A stretch of DNA of 17,704 nt from contig CANJMX010000014.1 of assembly GCA_947475125.1 (NCBI GenBank), positions 1-17,704 on the forward strand, in the 5' to 3' direction. The stretch comes from Actinomycetota bacterium (GTDB lineage: Bacteria; Actinomycetota; Thermoleophilia; Miltoncostaeales; Miltoncostaeaceae). The translations under genes and the position numbers were made by a program. This document shows positions 6,844-13,459 of this stretch, piece after piece; position 1 is the stretch's first letter; each line of letters begins with the position of its first letter. Below the pieces are notes generated by a model. That model searched no databases. It had not been told where the DNA came from and worked only from the letters and a program-made list of their open reading frames with translations.

Positions 6844-8189
6844 TGGCAGTGCACGCGACCCCCCCCGCACTGGTCGCGCCTGTCAGCCCCCGACCCGCCC
6901 ACCGGTTTGGATCCATGCAGGCCGATCCCGACACCGCCGCACTCACCGCGCAGCCCTATCTGCGGGCTATTCGCTGGGTCGCCTCGCCCGCACCGGTCAA
7001 CGTGCCCATCGTGGCCGTGCTCGACACCGGCGTGACGTCCACCGCCGCGGGCCTTTCGAACCGTCTCAACACCGCATTGGCCACCACGTTCGTCACCGGC
7101 GGCAACGCGCTGGTGGATACCGAGGGCCACGGCACGCATGTGGCAGGCATCATCGCCACCGTGGCGTCGGGCACTGCCACGAGCCCGGGGGTGTCGATAC
7201 TTCCGGTGCAGATCGCCGATGCTCAGGGGCAGACCTCCGCGCAGGCGATGGCGACGGGTATCCGGTATGCGGTGTCGCGCAACGCCAAGGTCATCAACCT
7301 CAGCCTGCAGGGCGCGGGCTTCTCGAAGATCGAGCAGGACGCCATCAACGACGCCACCCGCGCCGGCGTGCTGGTGGTGGCATCGTCGGGCAACACCGGC
7401 GGCCCGGCCAAGGAGTACCCGGGCGCATACCGCCACGTGTTGGCCGTCGGCGCGGTTGACAACGCCGGCCAGCCTCTCGCGGAGTCGACCCAGGGCCTTC
7501 AGGTGGCCGTCGCGGCCCCCGGGCAGGACATCTCCTCGAGCGGCAACAACGGCGCCACTGGCGGCGCGAGGTTTGAGAACCGCACCGGCACCTCAATGGC
7601 CGCCGCCATCATCAGCGGCGTTGCCGCTCGCCTGCTGGCCGCCCGCCCCACGTTGAGCCCGTCGCAGGTGACTGAGCTCATCATGGGATCCCCGCGGCCA
7701 GTCAACAGCGGCACCGACCGCGCGCGCGGTACCGGCGTGGTGGATCTGGTGCGGGCGCTTCGTGCGAAGACCCCGGTGAACGACTCCGCCGAGCCCGATG
7801 ACGATCCGCCAAATGCCCGGATCCTCCCCGCGCTCATTGCCAAGGGACAGTTTGAGGGTGAGCGGTACGGTCGGCTTCGCACCTGGTCAGACGTGCGCGA
7901 TGGTGCAGTTGTGCACCTGAACGCCGGGCAGACGCTTACGGCCGAGGCCGTGGTGTCGAATATGGCCGACGTTGATCTGTACCTCTGGCGGCCCAACTCC
8001 CCGGTGTACCGCGGCGGCGCCGTGTTCGCGCGCCAGTGGCTGGCGGTTGGGGCGGTGAACCCGGGCAGTACCGAGGATCTCAAGTACACGGCCTCACGGG
8101 CAGGCGATTATGTGCTGGAGGTGCGTCTGGCTGGTGCCACGCGTCTGGTGCGACCCACCTACAACCTGCAGGCGCAGGTATCCGGATAG
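6843..8189 (+). CDS. Subtilisin-like serine protease (S8) with PPC-like C-terminal domain, no visible signal peptide
   Basis: This 448-residue protease has the complete S8 catalytic set: Asp61 (VLDTGV), His96 (GHGTHVAG), oxyanion Asn184 (ASSGN) and Ser251 (GTSMAAA). The catalytic domain spans about 30-310. An acidic linker (about 315-330) leads to a beta-rich tail (about 340-445) containing DVDLYLWRPNSP and SRAGDYVLEVRL, which looks like a bacterial pre-peptidase C-terminal (PPC) domain. Such proteases are normally secreted with a signal peptide and an I9 propeptide; neither is visible in the roughly 30 residues before the catalytic core. The ATG at 6843 has GAGGA 8-12 bases upstream, better spaced than the GTG at 6840. 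The start overlaps the stop of the membrane protein gene. Protease assignment is firm; location and activation are open. Confidence 0.92.
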   Translation: MAVHATPPALVAPVSPRPAHRFGSMQADPDTAALTAQPYLRAIRWVASPAPVNVPIVAVLDTGVTSTAAGLSNRLNTALATTFVTGGNALVDTEGHGTHVAGIIATVASGTATSPGVSILPVQIADAQGQTSAQAMATGIRYAVSRNAKVINLSLQGAGFSKIEQDAINDATRAGVLVVASSGNTGGPAKEYPGAYRHVLAVGAVDNAGQPLAESTQGLQVAVAAPGQDISSSGNNGATGGARFENRTGTSMAAAIISGVAARLLAARPTLSPSQVTELIMGSPRPVNSGTDRARGTGVVDLVRALRAKTPVNDSAEPDDDPPNARILPALIAKGQFEGERYGRLRTWSDVRDGAVVHLNAGQTLTAEAVVSNMADVDLYLWRPNSPVYRGGAVFARQWLAVGAVNPGSTEDLKYTASRAGDYVLEVRLAGATRLVRPTYNLQAQVSG

Positions 8190-8216
8190 CAGCACCCGCT
8201 GGATCGCCCCAGCGAA

Positions 8217-10328
8217 ATGGGCGATGATCACCTGATGTCGGCAACCAGCGCACAGGCCCGGGACCTCGCGGATCCGGGCCTCTATGTCAATCGCGAGCTC
8301 TCGTGGCTCGACTTCAACGCGCGCGTGCTCGAGCTTGCCGAGGATTCATCGCAGCCGCTCCTGGAGCGCTGCAAGTTTCTCGCGATCTTCTCGAGCAATC
8401 TCGATGAGTTCTTCATGGTGCGTGTTGCAAGCGTGCTGGATGCCCTCGAGGCCGGACGTCCATCGTCCACGCCCGATCAGTTGCCGCGCGAGGCGGTGCT
8501 CGCCGGGATCCGCGAACGCGTGCTCGCGATGAGCGCCCGCCAGTCGGCGTGTTGGCGTAATGACGTACGCCCCGCCCTCGCGCGCGAGGGAATCATCATC
8601 GCCAATCTCAAGGATCTGCCCGCCGATGACCGGGCCGACCTCGACCGCCGGTTTGAGCGCGAGATGGCATCCATCCTCATTCCGCTGGCAGTGGGGCCGG
8701 GCCTGCCATTCCCGTACATCAGCGGGCTGGCGCTCAACCTTGGTCTGGACGTGCACGATCCCCGCACGGGGGAGTCGCGGTTCGCCCGGATCAAGGTACC
8801 CAACATGATTCCCCGGCTCGTCCGGGCCGGCGAGACCCTGGTGCCGGTGGAGCAGGTCATCGGCGCGCATCTCGACAACCTCTTCCCGGGCATGGAGATC
8901 CGCCGCCGCGTGTTCTTCCGCGTCACGCGCGACGCCGACTTCTCCATCAGCGACGAGGCCGACGACCTGCTCAATGCGGTGGAGCACGAGCTCAGCCGTC
9001 GTCGGTTCGGTGGCCCGGTGCGCCTTGAAGTGGAGGCAGAGAGCAGTCAGACCCTGCTCGAGGAGATCAAGGCCGGCATCGGCATTGGCGACCGCGACGT
9101 GTATCCCGTCGCGAGCCTGCTCGACCTCACGTGCCTTCGGCAGATCGCGGGGATCGACCGATCGGATCTGAAGGACACGCCGTGGGAGCCGCGCGAGCCC
9201 GCCCGCCTGATGGATGGCGATGAGCAGGGCGACATATTCGCCGAGATCCGCCGGGGCGACATTTTGGTGCATCACCCATATGACTCATTCGAGGCGAGCG
9301 TCGCACGGTTCGTGCGCGAGGCGTCGGAAGACCCTGATGTGGTGACCATCGAACAGACCCTGTACCGCACCTCGGGCGACACGCCCATCGTGCCGGCGCT
9401 CATCCGTGCTGCCGAGCGCGGCAAGGGCACCGTGTGTCTGGTGGAGCTGAAGGCCCGCTTCGATGAGGAACGCAACATCCGCTGGGCCAAGGCGCTGGAG
9501 CGCGCAGGTGTGCACGTGGTGTACGGCCTGCCCGGGCTCAAGACCCACGCGAAGTTGTGTCTGGTTGTACGCCGCGAGGGCAACCGTCTTCGCCGATATG
9601 CCCATATCGGTACGGGCAACTACCACCCGACCACCGCGCGTCTGTACACCGACATCGGACTCTTCACCTGCCGCGAGGAGGTGGTGGATGACGTCGCCGA
9701 CCTCTTCAACTACCTCACCGGCTTCTCACATGCGCCCGAGTACCGCACCACGCTGGTGGCCCCAGAGCACCTGCGCGACCGCATCATCGAGGCCATCGAC
9801 CATGTGACCGCCCGGCAGGCCGACGGATACCCCGGTCATATCCGTCTCAAGCTCAACTCGTTCATTGATGGCCCCATCATCCATGCGCTGTTTCGTGCGT
9901 CGCAGGCCGGCGTGCCCATTGAGGTGCTGGTGCGCGGTATCTGCGGATTCCTGCCCGGAATCCCGGGGGTGAGTGAGAACATCCGCGTCACCTCAGTGGT
10001 GGGGCGATTTCTCGAGCACTCGCGCATCCTGGCGTTCGACAGCGGTGATGAGCGGCGTGTGCTCATGGGGTCGGCCGACTTCATGGCGCGAAATCTTGAT
10101 GACCGGGTCGAGCTCATCACGCCCATTGAGGACCCGGCGCTGGCCGATGAAATGGTGGCACTGATCGACCTGATGCTGGCCGATACCGCCAATGCATGGG
10201 TGCTGCAGCCGGACGGGGAATGGGTGCGGCGCCACCCCGATGAGGGCATTGCGGCGTTCGCGAGTCAGACGGCGCTGATGGATCTGGCGGCGCCCCGTCC
10301 GGCACCGAGCCCGAGGGATGACGCCTGA
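8217..10328 (+). CDS. ppk: Polyphosphate kinase (PPK1)
   Basis: This is a 703-residue enzyme that reversibly polymerises the gamma-phosphate of ATP into inorganic polyphosphate. The N-terminal domain opens with the family hallmark NRELSWLDFNARVLE and continues with NLDEFFMVRVA. The two phospholipase-D-like catalytic domains carry LKTHAKLCLV with His444, the likely autophosphorylated histidine (E. coli His435), then HIGTGNYH, and FLEHSRI with His601 (E. coli His592). MGSADFMARNLDDRVE near the C-terminus is also characteristic. Full length matches the family (about 690-740). Two starts are possible: ATG 8217 or ATG 8235; neither has a convincing ribosome-binding site. The gene follows the subtilase by 27 bases on the same strand and is followed by an unknown small gene and yihY. 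No exopolyphosphatase gene is adjacent. Confidence 0.97.
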   Translation: MGDDHLMSATSAQARDLADPGLYVNRELSWLDFNARVLELAEDSSQPLLERCKFLAIFSSNLDEFFMVRVASVLDALEAGRPSSTPDQLPREAVLAGIRERVLAMSARQSACWRNDVRPALAREGIIIANLKDLPADDRADLDRRFEREMASILIPLAVGPGLPFPYISGLALNLGLDVHDPRTGESRFARIKVPNMIPRLVRAGETLVPVEQVIGAHLDNLFPGMEIRRRVFFRVTRDADFSISDEADDLLNAVEHELSRRRFGGPVRLEVEAESSQTLLEEIKAGIGIGDRDVYPVASLLDLTCLRQIAGIDRSDLKDTPWEPREPARLMDGDEQGDIFAEIRRGDILVHHPYDSFEASVARFVREASEDPDVVTIEQTLYRTSGDTPIVPALIRAAERGKGTVCLVELKARFDEERNIRWAKALERAGVHVVYGLPGLKTHAKLCLVVRREGNRLRRYAHIGTGNYHPTTARLYTDIGLFTCREEVVDDVADLFNYLTGFSHAPEYRTTLVAPEHLRDRIIEAIDHVTARQADGYPGHIRLKLNSFIDGPIIHALFRASQAGVPIEVLVRGICGFLPGIPGVSENIRVTSVVGRFLEHSRILAFDSGDERRVLMGSADFMARNLDDRVELITPIEDPALADEMVALIDLMLADTANAWVLQPDGEWVRRHPDEGIAAFASQTALMDLAAPRPAPSPRDDA

Positions 10329-10343
10329 TCCTCCGGTGCGCGA

Positions 10344-10349
10344 TAAGGT
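10344..10349 (+). promoter_or_regulatory. Leaderless -10 box for the 89-residue unknown protein
   Basis: TAAGGT ends seven bases before the GTG at 10357 (TAAGGT-GGGCCGC-GTG). It lies just after the ppk stop (10328), suggesting the gene has its own promoter and starts at 10357 rather than at an ATG inside ppk. Confidence 0.5.
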
Positions 10350-10356
10350 GGGCCGC

Positions 10357-10626
10357 GTGACCACCGAGAATGAAGCACTCACCGATGCACCCACATGGAC
10401 CCCGGCCGAGAAGCCGGTGTTCAACTCACCGGCGGCCGATCTGAACCAGCTGCGCAACGAGGCCAAGCGCATCGCCGACGCCGCCCCCGGGCAGCCCGTG
10501 CATGACGCGGTCCTGTCGCGCGCCCGGGCCCTGGCGACCGCGCTCGACCACGACCTGGGTCTCCCCGAGCAGTCCGACGGCCTGTCGTACGCCGACCTGG
10601 CCGTGCTGCTGTCGCAGTCGCGGTAG
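10357..10626 (+). CDS. Small soluble protein of unknown function
   Basis: This 89-residue protein is one I do not recognise. It is Ala-, Leu- and Asp-rich with no hydrophobic segment or signal peptide, so it is probably cytosolic. The first 30 residues look disordered (TDAPTWTPAEKPVF), and the rest is likely two or three helices (LNQLRNEAKRIADAA; VLSRARALATALDHD; LSYADLAVLLSQS). The GTG at 10357 is preferred over an in-frame ATG at 10318, which would overlap the end of ppk by 11 bases, because a TAAGGT box sits at the leaderless -10 distance. It is eight bases upstream of yihY, so they are probably cotranscribed. Codon use is like its neighbours, with GC-rich third positions, which supports a real gene. 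Confidence 0.65.
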   Translation: MTTENEALTDAPTWTPAEKPVFNSPAADLNQLRNEAKRIADAAPGQPVHDAVLSRARALATALDHDLGLPEQSDGLSYADLAVLLSQSR

Positions 10627-10634
10627 GTCCGTCG

Positions 10635-11528
10635 GTGGCCGGCCGGGTGTCCAGTGGCCTGCGGTCGCTGTGGGCCCTTACGGTTGCCGTCACCGCACGG
10701 GTGGCCCGTCATGGGCAGATGGCCCGTGCCAGCCAGTTCGCCTACGTGGCCTTTCTGGCATCCATCCCATTTATGTTCGTGCTGGTATCGGTGCTCGGGC
10801 TCATCGCCAGCCCATCCGACTACACCGAGCTGATCAACCGCACCCGGGGCACCATTCCCGACCAGGTCGCCGACTTCCTGGACAGCCTTCTGCAGGCCGC
10901 ATCGGCCAGCACCTCGCAGTCGGCCATCTTCCTGGCAATCGGACTGATCACCGGCCTGTGGCTTGCCGGCAATGTCACCGGATCGATCACCGATGGGCTC
11001 GATGATGCCCTCGGGCGGGCACACCGCCCGTGGGTGCACGGAAAGGCCCGGGCGCTCGGGCTCGCCGCCATCACCGCCGTGGTATTTGCCCTCACCACGA
11101 TCATGGCGGTGCTTGGCCCGGTGGTCATCACGTGGATGTTCGACCAGGTGAACGCATCTGGACTGGGCACGGTCACCGCCCAGCTACTGGTCGCTGTGAC
11201 GGCGGCACTCATCTTCTGGGTGTTCCTGGTGCTGCTGTACCGGTTCGCCCCCAATGAGGATGGCGTGCGGTGGCGCGAGGTGGTGCCGGGCGCGGTGGTG
11301 GGAGTGGCCGGGTGGCTGATCGTGGCCAACCTCTTCCGCCTGTACATCGATAACTTCGGCTCGTACAACCGCGTCTACGGCAGCCTGGGTGTGGTGGTCA
11401 TCTACCTGGTGTTTCTCTATCTCACCGGGCTCACCATCCTTATCGGTGGCGAAATGAGCGCCGAACTGCACCAGCGCGGCAGGGGGGCTGAGGCCGAGCG
11501 CGAGGACCCTGCCCCCGCATTCCCCTAG
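10635..11528 (+). CDS. YihY/BrkB family inner-membrane protein
   Basis: This 297-residue multi-pass membrane protein has about six helices: roughly 35-60, 92-115, 135-165, 180-205, 215-238 and 250-278. Family hallmarks are present: an early ASQFAYVAFLASIPF helix, YRFAPN (about 202-207) before the WREVVPGAVVGVAGW segment, FGSYNRVYGSLG, and the final YLTGLTILIGGEMSAEL. The family was once named as ribonuclease BN in error and is now regarded as membrane proteins of uncertain, possibly transport or envelope, function. The GTG at 10635 follows the preceding stop by eight bases with a weak AGG upstream. The C-terminal 20 residues are charged and cytosolic. Its stop TAG overlaps the stop of the opposite-strand channel gene within CTAG at 11525-11528. 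Confidence 0.9.
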   Translation: MAGRVSSGLRSLWALTVAVTARVARHGQMARASQFAYVAFLASIPFMFVLVSVLGLIASPSDYTELINRTRGTIPDQVADFLDSLLQAASASTSQSAIFLAIGLITGLWLAGNVTGSITDGLDDALGRAHRPWVHGKARALGLAAITAVVFALTTIMAVLGPVVITWMFDQVNASGLGTVTAQLLVAVTAALIFWVFLVLLYRFAPNEDGVRWREVVPGAVVGVAGWLIVANLFRLYIDNFGSYNRVYGSLGVVVIYLVFLYLTGLTILIGGEMSAELHQRGRGAEAEREDPAPAFP

Positions 11529-12115
11529 AGGTTCGCGTCAGCGTCCGGGTGCCGTGCCTTCCACATGCGCTGGACGGGATGGTTGATCCCCCAGACGAGA
11601 AGGCACCAGCCACCAAGCAGAGCGGCGAATGGAATTGCCAGCAGGAACACGATGATGCTGATGATGGCCCCGGCGGGCCAGTGTCCCGTGACCTGCCACG
11701 CCATGGCCCCGATGAAGAGGGCGGCCAGCGCCATGAGTCCGGCGTACACCGACACGGTGATGTACGAGTCGCTCTGGGCGCTGAAGAACTCCAGCCCAAA
11801 GGGCACGAGGCAGATCATGGCCAGAAACCCCATATTCAGCCAGAAGGCGCGAATTGGGGTGAATTCCGGCAGGCGCATGAAGAGGTCGTGGTGATGTATC
11901 CAGAAGATGACGATCACCGCGAATGTGATGAGGAAGTAGATGATGGCGGGCAGCGTGGTCTGCATGAACGCCTGACCGAGCGACTGGCCCGGGCTCGTCT
12001 GCGGCGCATCAATACGCAGCACCATCAACGTGATGGCAACGGCCATGACGGCGTCCGAGAACGTCTCGAGCCGGGCCGTGCTGAACGCGGGACCGTCTGT
12101 CTTCATGTCCGGCAT
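11525..12115 (-). CDS. TMEM175-type potassium channel (DUF1211)
   Basis: This is a 196-residue membrane protein with six predicted helices, the single-repeat form of TMEM175 found in bacteria, which assembles as a tetramer. The signature RxxxFSD is intact: Arg15, Phe19-Ser20-Asp21 in RLETFSDAVMAVAITL, the pore-lining first helix. FWIHHHDLF at the end of the second or third helix is another family mark. In this family the ion path is gated by hydrophobic residues of helix 1 rather than a TVGYG filter; conduction of K+ is inferred from the family. The ATG at 12115 has AGGTG about five bases upstream on its strand, so it is preferred over the TTG at 12118. The gene is convergent with yihY and divergent from clpS; its leader carries a 20-base dyad. 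Confidence 0.9.
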   Translation of the reverse strand: MPDMKTDGPAFSTARLETFSDAVMAVAITLMVLRIDAPQTSPGQSLGQAFMQTTLPAIIYFLITFAVIVIFWIHHHDLFMRLPEFTPIRAFWLNMGFLAMICLVPFGLEFFSAQSDSYITVSVYAGLMALAALFIGAMAWQVTGHWPAGAIISIIVFLLAIPFAALLGGWCLLVWGINHPVQRMWKARHPDADANL

Positions 12116-12143
12116 CAATCACCTGTCGCAAGGTCGCGGAGCC

Positions 12144-12163
12144 AGGTTCGGATACCCGAACCT
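12144..12163. promoter_or_regulatory. Perfect 8-bp dyad upstream of the TMEM175 gene
   Basis: AGGTTCGG (12144-12151) and CCGAACCT (12156-12163) are exact inverted repeats around ATAC. The site begins 28 bases before the channel's ATG. It could be a dimer-binding operator or a stable 8-bp, 4-base-loop hairpin in the leader RNA. No U-tract follows on either strand. Confidence 0.5.
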
Positions 12164-12282
12164 CCCGTCACCGGTTGAATGGCGGAGTCGCTGGATGATG
12201 CACCGTTGATGCGCTGAATGCGACGCTGCGGAGATACGACCGGTCGATGGAGTTCCAGGTCATGGCTGTACGGGAGGGTGGT

Positions 12283-12311
12283 GCGGGCGGGCATATGCAC
12301 ACGCCGCCCGC
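12283..12311. repeat. GC-rich inverted repeat in the divergent region
   Basis: GCGGGCGG (12283-12290) and CCGCCCGC (12304-12311) pair perfectly across a 13-base loop that contains GCATATGC, itself palindromic. It lies about 110 bases upstream of the clpS -10 box. Function unknown; a hairpin this GC-rich may arise by composition alone. Confidence 0.35.
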
Positions 12312-12418
12312 CGCAACCAGCAGTGCCACTGCGCCCCGTCCCGCCCGCGTCGGCCCCGCACTGGTGGACGTACCGGCACTCGGCCCCCGAGGTGATGCGG
12401 TGCCCGTACCGGGCGGGC

Positions 12419-12424
12419 TATCAT
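12419..12424 (+). promoter_or_regulatory. Leaderless -10 box for clpS
   Basis: TATCAT ends seven bases before the GTG at 12432 (TATCAT-CCCCGCC-GTG). There is no Shine-Dalgarno. Same geometry as four other starts in this window. Confidence 0.55.
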
Positions 12425-12431
12425 CCCCGCC

Positions 12432-12740
12432 GTGGGTTCAGATGTCCTCACGCCACCGCGCGTATCCCCGGTGGAGACCGGCGCCGGTCCGGGTTCCGGG
12501 CTCGATCGCCCCTTGTCGGTGATCGTGCTGAACGACAGCCACAACACCTTTGAGGGCGTGGCGACGATTCTGTCGCAGTTCGTGCCCGGCGTGGACTACG
12601 CCAAGGGGATGGTGTTCGCCAACACCATCCACAAGAAGGGGCAGGCCACGGTGTGGCGGGGGGACGAGGAGCGAGCGGAACTCATCTGGGAGCAACTCAA
12701 GGGCGCGGGCCTCAGCATGGCCCCGCTGATCGACGGATAG
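12432..12740 (+). CDS. clpS: ATP-dependent Clp protease adaptor ClpS
   Basis: This 102-residue adaptor binds N-degron substrates and the N-terminal domain of the Clp unfoldase (ClpC or ClpA), handing substrates to ClpP in the cytosol. The N-terminal 28 residues are a flexible Pro/Gly-rich extension. The core is typical: SVIVLNDSHNTFEGV, ANTIHKKGQATVWRG, and AELIWEQLKGAGL ending in MAPL. The residue pair that holds the substrate alpha-amino group in E. coli (Asn34, Asp35) is present as Asn-Asp; the following Asp36 is Ser here. The helix histidine (in NTIHKKG) is kept. The GTG at 12432 is supported by the TATCAT box. It is the first gene of an apparent operon with the BI-1-like protein (10-base gap) and the ThDP enzyme. 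No Clp ATPase gene is in the window. Confidence 0.92.
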   Translation: MGSDVLTPPRVSPVETGAGPGSGLDRPLSVIVLNDSHNTFEGVATILSQFVPGVDYAKGMVFANTIHKKGQATVWRGDEERAELIWEQLKGAGLSMAPLIDG

Positions 12741-12743
12741 GAG
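12739..12743 (+). promoter_or_regulatory. Ribosome-binding site of the BI-1-like gene
   Basis: AGGAG overlapping the clpS stop codon lies seven bases before the GTG at 12751. It fixes this start and shows coupled translation with clpS. Confidence 0.6.
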
Positions 12744-12750
12744 AGCCCGC

Positions 12751-13455
12751 GTGGCCGAGAACACCCCTGAGACAGGCTGGTACGACCGGGCGACCGCCGC
12801 CGGGCAGGCCCAGGCAGTGGAACTCGAGAAGGTCACGCAGAAGATCCTCTTCTCGCGCGTCATGTTCCTGGTCGGCGTCACCTGCGCATTCACTGCGCTC
12901 GGGGCCTTTGTCGGTAAGGACCTGACCTCGGGAACCGGCTTCATCTTCTGGATCGTCGCGTTGGGAATGATCCTCGCGAGCGGATTCATCAAGAAGCAGA
13001 GTGGTGCCCTCGGCATGGGGCTGCTGTTCGCCGTCGGCCTCGTGCTGGGCCTCGCGGTGGGGCCCACGCTCAACTATTACGTGGCGGCCAACGGTGCACA
13101 GGTGCTGTGGCAGGCGGCCGGCGCGACTGCGCTGTTCATCGCTGGCTTCGGCGCCTGGGGCTACGCCACCCGACGCGACCTCGCGCCCTACGTGCGGTTC
13201 TTCTTCTGGGCGCTTATCGGCCTCATCGGGTTCGGCATCGTGATGATCTTCGTCCAGATCCCCGGTGGCCAGCTGATCTGGGCCATCCTCGGTCTGGTCA
13301 TCTTCGCCTTCTGGACTGCCTTCGACTTCCAGCGCCTGAAGCGCAGCACCACCGGCAACGTCGCGGTACCGATCGCACTCGGCATCTTCCTCGACATCTT
13401 CAACGTGTTCCTGTTCTTCCTCCAGATCTTCGGGGGAGGCGGCGTCAGCCGCTAG
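12751..13455 (+). CDS. Bax inhibitor-1 / YccA-like membrane protein
   Basis: This 234-residue protein has about seven helices: roughly 33-55, 62-80, 86-106, 116-136, 146-168, 172-190 and 206-228. It has the order and C-terminal pattern of the Bax-inhibitor-1 (TMBIM/UPF0005) family, with GFGAWGYATRRDL in the middle and FDFQRLKR followed by LGIFLDIFNVFLFFLQIFGG at the end. Asp192 and Asp215 match in order the di-aspartyl pair that senses pH in the Bacillus homologue YetJ, a proton-sensitive calcium leak; the exact equivalence needs an alignment. The E. coli relative YccA restrains the membrane protease FtsH. The GTG at 12751 has a strong AGGAG. It sits 10 bases after clpS and 4 bases before the ThDP enzyme, so the three are probably one transcript. 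Confidence 0.9.
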   Translation: MAENTPETGWYDRATAAGQAQAVELEKVTQKILFSRVMFLVGVTCAFTALGAFVGKDLTSGTGFIFWIVALGMILASGFIKKQSGALGMGLLFAVGLVLGLAVGPTLNYYVAANGAQVLWQAAGATALFIAGFGAWGYATRRDLAPYVRFFFWALIGLIGFGIVMIFVQIPGGQLIWAILGLVIFAFWTAFDFQRLKRSTTGNVAVPIALGIFLDIFNVFLFFLQIFGGGGVSR

Positions 13456-13459
13456 GCCG

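Larger units (their letters stand above)
12116..12431. other. Gene-free divergent region between the TMEM175 and clpS genes
   Basis: These 316 bases hold no convincing gene. Reading frames here have poorer third-position GC than the neighbours. The content I can support is the TMEM175 ribosome-binding site (AGGTG, reverse strand, about 12120-12124), an 8-bp dyad at 12144-12163, a GC-rich hairpin at 12283-12311, and a -10 box for clpS at 12419-12424. The rest (about 12164-12282 and 12312-12418) shows nothing I recognise. Confidence 0.6.

Noticed and set aside
8217..8235. Leaderless promoter for ppk using GATGAT before the second ATG.
   Set aside because: The box does not match TANNNT and the spacing differs by one base from the other five starts.
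12115..12300. A 61-residue minus-strand reading frame whose stop overlaps the TMEM175 start (TGATG).
   Set aside because: The overlap looks like translational coupling, but third-position GC is only about 63% by my count, clearly lower than the real genes here. The product has no recognisable feature and a perfect dyad lies inside it, so it looks like leader sequence.
12116..12431. Possible c-di-AMP riboswitch or tRNA in the divergent region (GGTTCGG resembles a T-arm; the downstream gene is a K+ channel).
   Set aside because: No cloverleaf can be drawn around GGTTCGG, the loop is only four bases, and the conserved riboswitch blocks are not visible.
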